This document shows positions 37,979 through 45,608 of a stretch of 64,000 nt of DNA, piece after piece (the stretch's first letter is position 1; every line of letters starts with the position of its first letter). Source of the stretch: Gammaproteobacteria bacterium. Its GTDB lineage: Bacteria > Pseudomonadota > Gammaproteobacteria > JAIEPX01. The stretch is taken from positions 62,001-126,000 of the forward strand of contig JAIEPX010000014.1 of assembly GCA_019748175.1 (NCBI GenBank), in the 5' to 3' direction. Below the pieces are notes generated by a model, which did no database searches, was not told where the DNA came from, and worked only from the letters and a program-made list of their open reading frames with translations. The translations under genes were made by a program, and so were the position numbers.

Positions 37979-38829
37979 TGTTTACACCCTATCAAAATGT
38001 GCGAATTGGTTTAGTAACAAAACATGACAAAAATGTTGCGATTGCTCCAGTCTTTCAAAACATTTTGGGTGCGCAAGTTGTTGTTTTCGATTTTGATACG
38101 GATACGTTAGGAACGTTCTCCGGAGAAGTTCCAAGAAGGGAGGGCCCTTTGGAGTGTGTTCGGCGTAAATGTGAATTAGGGATTAATGAGGGTTTTTTCA
38201 GTTATTCTTTGGCGAGTGAGGGTACTTTTGGGCCTCATCCAGATAATCCTTTTATTCCTTGTGATCATGAAATTCTTTACTTTATTGATAATAGTCGAAA
38301 CTTTCATCTTCGGTCTATGATTTTTTCTGTCGAAACAAATTTCGATATGAAAACAGTGACTCATTTCGAAGAGCTGTTAGATTTTTCAAAAAAAGTGAAA
38401 TTTCCCAGTCATGCTTTGATAGTCAGGCCGAATATTTGGGAAAATAAAAATGATATCTTTAAGGGCATACAAACAGTAGAGAAATTAGAATATTCATATC
38501 AACAAGCTGTTAGAATTTCAAAGGATCATTCTGTTAGGGTTGAAACAGACATGCGTGCTCATATGAATCCAACACGTATGGGGGTCATACGAAAGGTCGC
38601 AGAAAAACTAGCTCAACAGTTAATGACAGCTTGTCCTCGTTGCGCAGCTCCAGGTTGGGGGATTAAACGTGTTGAAAAAGGCCTGAGATGCTCTTGCTGT
38701 AAATTTGAAACGGATTGGATAAAAGCTGAAATTATGGGATGTGTGCAATGTTCTTATGAAGTTGAGCAGCCAAGAGGGGATGGGTTAGAATGTGTGGATC
38801 CGACCTATTGTAACCTGTGCAATCCGTAA
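37978..38829 (+). CDS. DUF6671-like protein with C-terminal zinc ribbons, third gene of dab operon
   Basis: A 283-residue protein. The N-terminal 200 residues include a conserved-looking block (VRVETDMRAHMNPTRM at about 190). The last 75 residues contain at least ten cysteines in CxxC-like pairs (CPRC, CSCC, CVQC, CNLC), indicating two treble-clef or ribbon zinc sites. I associate it with DUF6671 from memory of that family; the function is unknown. The start chosen is the ATG at 37978, which forms TAATG with the dabA stop and has AAGGA nine bases upstream; a 6-residue longer reading from 37960 is less likely. Tight coupling suggests a role with DabAB. Confidence 0.7.
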   Translation: MFTPYQNVRIGLVTKHDKNVAIAPVFQNILGAQVVVFDFDTDTLGTFSGEVPRREGPLECVRRKCELGINEGFFSYSLASEGTFGPHPDNPFIPCDHEILYFIDNSRNFHLRSMIFSVETNFDMKTVTHFEELLDFSKKVKFPSHALIVRPNIWENKNDIFKGIQTVEKLEYSYQQAVRISKDHSVRVETDMRAHMNPTRMGVIRKVAEKLAQQLMTACPRCAAPGWGIKRVEKGLRCSCCKFETDWIKAEIMGCVQCSYEVEQPRGDGLECVDPTYCNLCNP

Positions 38830-38855
38830 GATAAATTAAGCTCCGCTTCTTTGAT

Positions 38856-39626
38856 TCAGCAAATATTCAAATCAAATGTGATTTCATTTTGTAATTGTTT
38901 TGGTCTGTCGTGAAGATTTTCAAGTAAAAAACGCACTGACATGCGATGTCTGCCCACGCTAATTTCTGGATAAATGCCGATATTTTCAGGGAGGCTAACA
39001 CGCACCAGTTCACATGGATTGTTGGGATCAAGAGCTTGCTGATAAAATCCATCGCGCGCAATTTGTTGTGATGAAACTGCCCCATTTCGAATGAGATTCA
39101 ATAGTAAAAAAACAGTCTCGCGTATGTTAACAAAATGTTTTATCCAAGCATTCAATGTTTGAGTTCGATGAGGGCTAGGTTGTCGTAGCCAGAGTTGGTA
39201 AGAAGGCAGGCAAAAATTGCATGCGCCACCAGGATTGTAAGTGTATTGTCTAATATTATTTAAAAATTCATTTTCACGTAGTGCAGCTCCGATTTTACCA
39301 GGTAAATTAAATAACGTTTCATTCAATCGATCAATCTCTTTTAGCAATTCATGTAATTTTTCTTTATCGACTTGAGGAGATTTTTCTAATTGAGCAAGTT
39401 TTGCGGAATGTTGTGAGAGCGCTTTAGTGAGTTTTGTTTTTAAATCAGGCCTGTCGACTACGTTTAAAATTTCAAGAACTGCAGATAAAGCAACGCGACT
39501 ACCCCATTCTGTTTCGATGGGAAGATTTTCATCCAGTTGTTTAAAAAGATGTTCGAGGCGCAAGCACAGGCGGACATGCTCATTCATGGGCTGTTCAAAC
39601 GTTATTTTAGGGGTATTATTGAGCAT
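38856..39626 (-). CDS. zapD: Cell division protein ZapD
   Basis: A 256-residue FtsZ-binding protein (DUF1342 family) that bundles FtsZ by its C-terminal peptide. Family features include FEQPMNEHVRLCLRLEHLF at the N-terminus and FLLENLHDRPKQ near the end. It usually sits next to coaE and yacG; here coaE is 1.8 kb upstream, separated by an EamA transporter, repeats and a lipoprotein. No yacG is found between it and the dab operon. Confidence 0.93.
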   Translation of the reverse strand: MLNNTPKITFEQPMNEHVRLCLRLEHLFKQLDENLPIETEWGSRVALSAVLEILNVVDRPDLKTKLTKALSQHSAKLAQLEKSPQVDKEKLHELLKEIDRLNETLFNLPGKIGAALRENEFLNNIRQYTYNPGGACNFCLPSYQLWLRQPSPHRTQTLNAWIKHFVNIRETVFLLLNLIRNGAVSSQQIARDGFYQQALDPNNPCELVRVSLPENIGIYPEISVGRHRMSVRFLLENLHDRPKQLQNEITFDLNIC

Positions 39627-39710
39627 AAACTCTCATTTCCTCATCCGCTATAGGGGGATAGTAGCAGAGTTTTTGTGTAGCGAAAACCGCTGATGTCGAC
39701 TATCGCAGAA

Positions 39711-40655
39711 TTAATGGGATTGGCTGTTAGAGTATTCTGCACTATTGGCTGCTTGAGGGGTAGAGGGGCGATTTTTGCTGAGAGCAACGCACACTAATCC
39801 ACCGACAATTAACAGCATGGCAGTTACGACCGACAAGTCGATGGTCTCGCCAAGGATGAGTGCTGAAAATAAAAGCCCAAGAACTGGGACGCCGAGATAG
39901 CACAAAGAGGATGTTACAGCAGGAAGATTTCTGAAAACGGTGATTGAGGCCCAGTATCCGAAAGCCGTCGCTAATAGGCCATTATAAAATAGTGTGAGCC
40001 AGAGCGTCGAGTTCCATTGAATTGACGAGAGCGGTTCGTGATAAAGCGCGACGGCGGTAGTCAAAATGGTGGCTAATAATAATTGCCAAGGTAGTAGTGT
40101 CAGTGGATCTGAATGCCATTGACTGAAACGAGATTGCAATATCGCGAGTGCCCAGACAAAGGCGGACAGTACAAGTAAAATGTTGCCAAATACGATGTTG
40201 CCATTGCTCCAATCTAAGCTGCTAGGTGCAAATAGAACAACGATGCCGCTTAATCCTAATAAGACCCCGATCAGTTTTATGGGGGTGACTTTTTCGTGGA
40301 AGAATATTGCTGCGAGCGGAGTGACCCAGAGGGGTGTTGAGTAAGCGAGAATCGCTGAACGACCTGCGCCAACATAGGATAATCCCGTGTTGATCAGCAT
40401 TAAAAACAAAGTCATTTGAAGAAGGCCAATACCAAAGATGATCGGTAAATCTTTGCGTTTGGGTATACGAATAGCACCCGCGGCACCGAGAGCGATAATA
40501 GCGGCCGCGCTTCCGATAATGAATCGCCACGCTGAATACCATAACGGCCCCATAAAAGCTAAACCAATTTTACTGATGGGCCATGCTAATGCCCAAATCA
40601 CAACATTGGTTAGGAGTAATAAATAGATAGTGCGTGTGCTGGGGTCTTTTTTCAT
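39711..40655 (-). CDS. EamA/DMT-family transporter
   Basis: A 314-residue inner-membrane protein with about ten transmembrane segments in two EamA repeats (about 10-140 and 155-290). Motifs such as WALAWPISKIGLAFMGPLWYSAWR and LGVPVLGLLFSALILGE are typical. Such proteins export metabolites or amino-acid-related compounds; the substrate cannot be predicted. It interrupts the usual coaE-zapD adjacency. Confidence 0.88.
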   Translation of the reverse strand: MKKDPSTRTIYLLLLTNVVIWALAWPISKIGLAFMGPLWYSAWRFIIGSAAAIIALGAAGAIRIPKRKDLPIIFGIGLLQMTLFLMLINTGLSYVGAGRSAILAYSTPLWVTPLAAIFFHEKVTPIKLIGVLLGLSGIVVLFAPSSLDWSNGNIVFGNILLVLSAFVWALAILQSRFSQWHSDPLTLLPWQLLLATILTTAVALYHEPLSSIQWNSTLWLTLFYNGLLATAFGYWASITVFRNLPAVTSSLCYLGVPVLGLLFSALILGETIDLSVVTAMLLIVGGLVCVALSKNRPSTPQAANSAEYSNSQSH

Positions 40656-40746
40656 TCGAAGAGTCTATCACAACAGTTTTTAAAATCTATAAGTATAAAC
40701 AGAATGATCGTAAGTTATTTAAGGTGGATCTAGAAATTAGGGGGGG

Positions 40747-40831
40747 CAGCATCTCCCGGTTAAGGATTTTGGATGTTTTGCTCACTCAATACCCTGTATT
40801 CAAAGCTGTTGATTCAAAAACCGGGAGATGC
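40747..40831. repeat. Complete palindromic repeat with 13-bp terminal inverted repeats
   Basis: GCATCTCCCGGTT at 40749-40761 is the reverse complement of 40819-40831. The 57-base interior begins like the copy at 33274. The complete unit of about 83 bp resembles a REP/BIME- or MITE-like element; single tips recur at 33276 and 60252. Confidence 0.75.
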
Positions 40832-40847
40832 TTCCTTTGATATATTC

Positions 40848-40875
40848 AGGGGAGAGAATCACGATTCTCTCCCCT
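40848..40875. terminator. Perfect 13-bp stem hairpin
   Basis: AGGGGAGAGAATC, a two-base AC loop, then its exact complement, followed by TAAAA. It is very stable. It could end transcription from either side, but no long T-tract is present. It could equally be part of the neighbouring repeat. Confidence 0.5.
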
Positions 40876-40952
40876 AAAACCCCTCATCGTGAAAGGAAGC
40901 TCTTCTAACACCTTGAATGCAAATGATTTCTATGAGCCGGAAACTGCTGTTA

Positions 40953-40976
40953 GGGGGAGTATTTTATTGCTCCCCC
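40953..40976. terminator. GGGGGAG/CTCCCCC hairpin, likely terminator of the lipoprotein gene
   Basis: A 7-bp G/C-rich stem with a 10-base AT-rich loop, flanked by TGCT and AGCA that extend the pairing with a bulge. It lies about 30 bases beyond the lipoprotein stop codon on its coding strand. Confidence 0.5.
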
Positions 40977-41005
40977 AGCAATCCCCATTGTTCAATGGAT
41001 AAAAA

Positions 41006-41278
41006 TTAGTCTTCGTAATAGCGATAATGTTGTCGGTGATGATAACGATGTCGATAATTTTGGTCTCTATCTATATTTCGACCGACTTGATTTCCTACTA
41101 TCGCTCCCGCTCCAGCACCAATGACTGGGCCAAGTACGCTATGAGGTGCTATGGCATAACCTACTAAGGCGCCTGTGCCCGCACCCACAACCGTCCCGCC
41201 TTCCTCATTAGTTGCACAGCCTACTAGTGTTGCGCTCGCGAGAATCGCACTGCAAGCTGCTAATTTAAATGCTTTCAT
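41006..41278 (-). CDS. Glycine-zipper lipoprotein
   Basis: A 90-residue protein with a lipoprotein signal (lipobox LVGC, Cys21). Residues about 27-70 are a glycine-zipper 2TM domain (GTVVGAGTGALVGYAI, GPVIGAGAGAIVGNQVG), as in SlyB/OsmB-type outer-membrane lipoproteins. The C-terminal 20 residues are His/Tyr/Arg-rich. A structural or stress role in the envelope is likely. GGAGCAAA precedes the ATG. Confidence 0.85.
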   Translation of the reverse strand: MKAFKLAACSAILASATLVGCATNEEGGTVVGAGTGALVGYAIAPHSVLGPVIGAGAGAIVGNQVGRNIDRDQNYRHRYHHRQHYRYYED

Positions 41279-41381
41279 ACGTTTGCTCCTTTAATTGACT
41301 TCTCGTTGATAATTATAGCACAAGGGCAAGAGTGGGTTATTTTCCATATTTATCAGTAGGTTATGAAAGGCGCGAAGTCAT

Positions 41382-41978
41382 TCAAACGCCAGATAAGGCA
41401 AGATACTTCTTGTGCAGCTCACTGATCTCGTCACGCAATTTTTCCATACTTCCGTCATTGACGATCACATCATCCGCGACAGCGAGGCGCGCATCGGGAG
41501 TGGCTTGAGATTGAATAATCGCAGAAATTTCGGATTCAGGACGTTGATCGCGATGATTGACTCGACTGATCTGTAACGATTGAGGCGCTTCCACCACCAA
41601 TATTCGATCAATATCGGGGTTTGGTAACGTTTCGACCAATAATGGAATCACGACGATGCAATAAGGTGAGGTCACTTTCTTTTTTGCCATTGCAACTTCT
41701 TCGCGGATAAGAGGATGCAGTAATTTTTCTAGCCACGTTTTATCATCAGGATTATTGAAAACTTTTCCGGCCAATTTGTTGCGATTTAAGGTGTGATCTT
41801 GATTAAGAATTTCATTGCCAAAGTGGTCGGCTATATTTTGTAAGGCTAAGGTGCCTGATTGAACGACATGGCGAGCAAGGATATCCGTATCTATAATTGT
41901 TATTCCCAAATCAGCAAAAAAATTCGCAACCGTTGTCTTACCCGAGCCAATTCCACCTGTTAAACCGATTGTTAGCAT
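41382..41978 (-). CDS. coaE: Dephospho-CoA kinase CoaE
   Basis: A 198-residue P-loop kinase phosphorylating dephospho-CoA in the last step of CoA synthesis. The P-loop GLTGGIGSGKTTVA is at the N-terminus, with DTDILARHVV and PLLVET downstream. It starts immediately after pilD (1 base gap), the common pilD-coaE pair. Confidence 0.95.
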   Translation of the reverse strand: MLTIGLTGGIGSGKTTVANFFADLGITIIDTDILARHVVQSGTLALQNIADHFGNEILNQDHTLNRNKLAGKVFNNPDDKTWLEKLLHPLIREEVAMAKKKVTSPYCIVVIPLLVETLPNPDIDRILVVEAPQSLQISRVNHRDQRPESEISAIIQSQATPDARLAVADDVIVNDGSMEKLRDEISELHKKYLALSGV

Positions 41979-41979
41979 A

Positions 41980-42861
41980 TTAAAAACTCACATCCATCAA
42001 ATTGCAATAGGCAGAGACAATATCTTGCCCCCAGATCATCGAAATGAATGCGGCGATGGCGATAAAAGGTCCAAAAGGAATGGCTTCGCGAAGATTGCCG
42101 CGTCGCATGAGCAAATACACAATCCCGATTACTGTTCCTAACAAGGAAGATAGAAGAATAATCAGAGGCAACATTTGCCATCCAAACCACGCTCCACACG
42201 CTGATAATAATTTCGCGTCGCCTAACCCGAGTCCTTCAATACCTCGCCAGTGATGATATAAAAAAGCAATTATCCAAAAAAAAACATAACCAAAAACCGC
42301 ACCAAAAATTGCATTTTCTATTGGGGTGAAAATCTGAGCTGTGTTAATCAAAAGGCCGGCCCACAACAATGATAGCGTTAAATTATCGGGCAATATTTTA
42401 TTTTCAACATCGATATAAAATAAAATAATCAGCGTCCATGAAAATCCCAGCGCTGCAAGAAACTGCCAGCTAGCGCCATAATGCGCCGATAAAAATAGGG
42501 AAATAATGAGCGAGGATAATTCAATTATCGGATATCGAAGAGGAATTTTTTGAGCACAACAAGCGCTTTTTCCTCTCAAAAATAAATAACTGAAAAGTGG
42601 AATATTGTGATAAGCCGAAATATTTTTTTTGCAAAATGGACAGTGCGATCGCGGTACTGCTACATTAAACGTAGTTTTAAATCTACTTTGTTTGATATTG
42701 TCACTTGCCAATGTAATGGCAGTCCAACTTCTTTCTAACATGATGGGTAAACGATAAACCACCACATTGAGAAAACTCCCAACACAAAGACCCAAAATAC
42801 CGACGAGGCTAAAAAATAGCATTTGATTGCTTTGAAATATTAAAACGACGCTATCGAGCAT
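41980..42861 (-). CDS. pilD: Type IV prepilin peptidase PilD
   Basis: A 293-residue polytopic aspartyl peptidase and N-methylase processing type IV pilins and type II secretion pseudopilins. The cytoplasmic zinc-binding cysteines (CPFCKK and SACCAQK) and the catalytic aspartates (FYIDVENKILPD and GLGLGDAKLL) are present. Seven or eight membrane segments are seen. It implies type IV pili or type II secretion elsewhere in the genome. Confidence 0.94.
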   Translation of the reverse strand: MLDSVVLIFQSNQMLFFSLVGILGLCVGSFLNVVVYRLPIMLERSWTAITLASDNIKQSRFKTTFNVAVPRSHCPFCKKNISAYHNIPLFSYLFLRGKSACCAQKIPLRYPIIELSSLIISLFLSAHYGASWQFLAALGFSWTLIILFYIDVENKILPDNLTLSLLWAGLLINTAQIFTPIENAIFGAVFGYVFFWIIAFLYHHWRGIEGLGLGDAKLLSACGAWFGWQMLPLIILLSSLLGTVIGIVYLLMRRGNLREAIPFGPFIAIAAFISMIWGQDIVSAYCNLMDVSF

Positions 42862-43109
42862 TCCAACACCTTACTGACTTCAGTTATATTGAGCATAGCC
42901 CTGCTGAATTTGTGTGTCAAATTCTCTGGCCAGGATCTTGACTCGATTTGGTAGGGGTATTTCAAAGTTTTGATTTTTCCAGGGATTGACAATAGTTAAG
43001 AGCTATAATTTTAAATTCAAAGAAATAACCCCGAGCTATCTTTTTCTTAGGTCGTGAATTACTATGAGTAAATCTGATTAATCGCGAAATTTCAATTAGG
43101 AAGTGAACT

Positions 43110-43847
43110 ATGTCAAATGTTTTAATTATATCTGGGAGCAGCGATATTGGCTCGGCAGTTGCCAAGAAGCTTGTCGAAACGGATAATAATGTTCATTTAA
43201 CTGGTCGTAATGAAGAAACTATCGCTCCAATAGCCAACGAATTAAATGTCACATATTCTGTTTTGGATGCCAGCCATTTTAATGATGTAAACTCAACTTT
43301 TGAATTGGCTCAAGAGAAGTTAGGGGCTATTGATGCTGTTATCAATTGCGCTGGTTCATTGCTATTAAAATCAGCACATCTCACCACGGAAAGTCAATAT
43401 CATGAGGTGATACAAGCTAATCTCACCACCGCATTTGCCGTTGTGCATTCAGCTGGCAAATACATGTCTCAAAAAGGTGGTTCTGTAGTATTGGTGTCAT
43501 CTGCTGCTGCTTTGGTGGGGCTTCCCAACCATGAAGCTATTGCTGCTGCAAAAGCAGGAATCATTGGACTGGCACGATCAGCCGCTGCTACTTATGCGAA
43601 TAACAACTTGCGTTTTAATGTTGTTGCACCAGGGCTTGTTGAGTCAAAGCTAACGGTTGCGCTTACCCAAAGTCCAGTAGGTCGTAAAGCATCTGAGTCA
43701 ATGCATCCATTAGGTAGGTTAGGAACGCCAGAAGATGTGGCTTCGGCTATTTTATTCTTTATTGCACCTGAAAATAGTTGGGTAACTGGTCAAGTATTAT
43801 CCGTTGATGGCGGTCTGAGTTATATTCGGCCCAGAGTAAAAGCGTGA
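43110..43847 (+). CDS. SDR-family oxidoreductase lacking the catalytic tyrosine
   Basis: A 245-residue short-chain dehydrogenase/reductase. The Rossmann motif ISGSSDIGSAVA is at 7-18, NCAG at 79-82 and Ser131 in LVSSAAA. The YxxxK position reads IAAAK (Ile144, Lys148), so the proton-donating Tyr is missing, while the rest of the fold, including the C-terminal LSVDGG, is intact. It may be a non-canonical or regulatory SDR. ATTAGGAAGTGAACT precedes the ATG. It is followed after 22 bases by the epimerase-like gene, a probable operon. Confidence 0.85.
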   Translation: MSNVLIISGSSDIGSAVAKKLVETDNNVHLTGRNEETIAPIANELNVTYSVLDASHFNDVNSTFELAQEKLGAIDAVINCAGSLLLKSAHLTTESQYHEVIQANLTTAFAVVHSAGKYMSQKGGSVVLVSSAAALVGLPNHEAIAAAKAGIIGLARSAAATYANNNLRFNVVAPGLVESKLTVALTQSPVGRKASESMHPLGRLGTPEDVASAILFFIAPENSWVTGQVLSVDGGLSYIRPRVKA

Positions 43848-43869
43848 GTTGTTCATAAAGGATTAACGT

Positions 43870-44802
43870 ATGAAGATTATCATCTCTGGTGCCACTGGCT
43901 TTGTAGGTCGAAATCTCGTGCCAGCACTGTTGCAAAATCAGCATGAAGTCACTGTGATTGGTCGAGACATTAAAAAAGCAAAACGTGTATTTCAAAAAGA
44001 GGTGACTTGCTTATCTTGGGAGCAATTGGATTCTATCACGCCCGACACTTATCATGCTGTGATCAATCTCGCCGGTGAAAATATTGCAGAGAGACGATGG
44101 TCAGATGCGACTAAAAAATCCATTAAAGACAGTCGTATCAATACCACAAAAAAATTGGTGAAGTGGTTACAAAAAACAGATACAAACAAGCCGCATCTTT
44201 ACAACGCTAGCGCAATAGGGATTTATGGTTTGCAAGACTCTGGTGAAACGTTGCCTCCAAAGTTGTCTGAGTCGGTGCCCATAGACTTTGAGAAGCCTAA
44301 GGATTTTTTAAGTGAAATTGGAGTGGAGTGGGAGTCAGCAACGAATGAGATCGCAGCTGCAGGCTTGCCTGTTACCTTGATGCGTTTTGCTGTTGTGTTG
44401 AAGCGCAGAGAAGGCATGCTAAAAAAACTTGAATTACCCTTCGCATTAGGGCTTGGCAGTATTCTGGGCAACGGTCATCAGGCAGTAACCTGGATCGACA
44501 TTGATGATTTAGTTAACGCGATACTATTTCTCTTGAAACATCCCGATATCACAGGTCCTGTTAATTTATGTGCTCCACACGCGGTTTCACAAAAATCATT
44601 TGCAAAATCCCTCGCCAATACGTTGCATAGACCTTTATTTTTAAGAATGCCATCTGCGATAGTTAACTTGTTGTTTGGTCAGATGGGCAAGGAATTATTG
44701 CTCGGTGGGCAAAATATCTATCCGGAGCGATTGCTAGAGCTAGGTTTTCAGTTTTTATATCCTGATCTCGATTCAACTTTACAGCACGAATGGAAAAGAT
44801 AA
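43870..44802 (+). CDS. TIGR01777-family NAD-dependent epimerase-like protein (YfcH type)
   Basis: A 310-residue extended-SDR protein. The N-terminal GATGFVGRNLVPALLQNQHEVTVIGR pattern binds NAD(P), VINLAGENIAERRW is diagnostic of the TIGR01777/YfcH group, and the C-terminal DUF1731 region (FLRMPSAIVNLLFGQMGKELLLGGQ) is present. Its biochemical role is not settled in the family. AAAGGATTAACGT precedes the ATG. Confidence 0.88.
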   Translation: MKIIISGATGFVGRNLVPALLQNQHEVTVIGRDIKKAKRVFQKEVTCLSWEQLDSITPDTYHAVINLAGENIAERRWSDATKKSIKDSRINTTKKLVKWLQKTDTNKPHLYNASAIGIYGLQDSGETLPPKLSESVPIDFEKPKDFLSEIGVEWESATNEIAAAGLPVTLMRFAVVLKRREGMLKKLELPFALGLGSILGNGHQAVTWIDIDDLVNAILFLLKHPDITGPVNLCAPHAVSQKSFAKSLANTLHRPLFLRMPSAIVNLLFGQMGKELLLGGQNIYPERLLELGFQFLYPDLDSTLQHEWKR

Positions 44803-44834
44803 GTTCTGTCTGCGCTTAACGGTCTAGCAATGAC

Positions 44835-44864
44835 TTGATTTAGCTTAGGACCGCGGGTGATAAT
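44835..44864 (+). promoter_or_regulatory. Promoter of tRNA-Thr
   Basis: TTGATT at 44835-44840 and GATAAT at 44859-44864 with an 18-base spacer, followed by a GC-rich discriminator (GCTCCGCCC) before the tRNA. Such discriminators are typical of stringently controlled stable-RNA promoters. Confidence 0.65.
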
Positions 44865-44875
44865 GCTCCGCCCTT

Positions 44876-44951
<76 letters not shown>

Positions 44952-44979
44952 AAATGAAAAATGCTGATGAGCAAAATAC

Positions 44980-45486
44980 TCATTTTGTCCAAGACGCGGC
45001 TAAGTCATCTAAAGCTTGGTCAGTGACTCGATAAACTGTCCATTCGTCCATAGCTTTTGCACCGATACGCTTATAAAATTTTATAGCGCTTTCATTCCAG
45101 TCTAATACCCACCATTCTAGACGTCCGCATTTTCTGGTTTTGGCTAAATGCGCGAGATAAGCTAACATTTTCTGGCCGATTCCTTTGCTTCGTGCCACAG
45201 GTTTTACAAATAAGTCTTCCAAATAAATTCCAGGACGGCCAAGGAAAGTTGAGAAGTTATGAAAAAATAAAGCAAAACTTACCGGTTGATGATTGAGATA
45301 GCCAATTAACACTTCAGCATGTGCATTTTCACCAAATAAGGTTTCTTTCAATATCTCTTCTGTTGCAACAACCTCATGCAGCAATTTTTCATACTCAGCA
45401 AGTTCTTTGATAAACGAGAGAATAAGAGGGGTGTCCTCAATACTTGCTGGTTTGATTTCAAATGTTTCAGTCATATTTTTTACCAT
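44980..45486 (-). CDS. GNAT-family N-acetyltransferase
   Basis: A 168-residue acetyltransferase of the diamine/spermidine-type subgroup: IEDTPLILSFIKELAEYEKL at the N-terminus, acetyl-CoA-binding RSKGIGQKML at about 115, then WWVLDWNESAIKFYKRIGA. A start at the second ATG (45474, MTETFEIK) is equally plausible; neither has a strong ribosome-binding site. It is convergent with the tRNA. Confidence 0.88.
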   Translation of the reverse strand: MVKNMTETFEIKPASIEDTPLILSFIKELAEYEKLLHEVVATEEILKETLFGENAHAEVLIGYLNHQPVSFALFFHNFSTFLGRPGIYLEDLFVKPVARSKGIGQKMLAYLAHLAKTRKCGRLEWWVLDWNESAIKFYKRIGAKAMDEWTVYRVTDQALDDLAASWTK

Positions 45487-45608
45487 GTGCTGTAAGATGG
45501 CTTAGTGTCTTTATTTTTTTGGAATAAATCAAGATCTGCCTTTTTGTGATTCAAAATAATACTTCGCTGTGATAAAGTGCAGCTTCTAATTATTACTGAG
45601 ATTAATCA

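Larger units (their letters stand above)
40656..41005. other. 350-base noncoding stretch with palindromic repeats and hairpins
   Basis: No credible gene is seen here. It holds one complete copy of the dispersed palindromic repeat (40747-40831) and two strong hairpins (40848-40875 and 40953-40976), between the start of the EamA gene and the stop of the lipoprotein gene, both minus strand. Confidence 0.7.
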
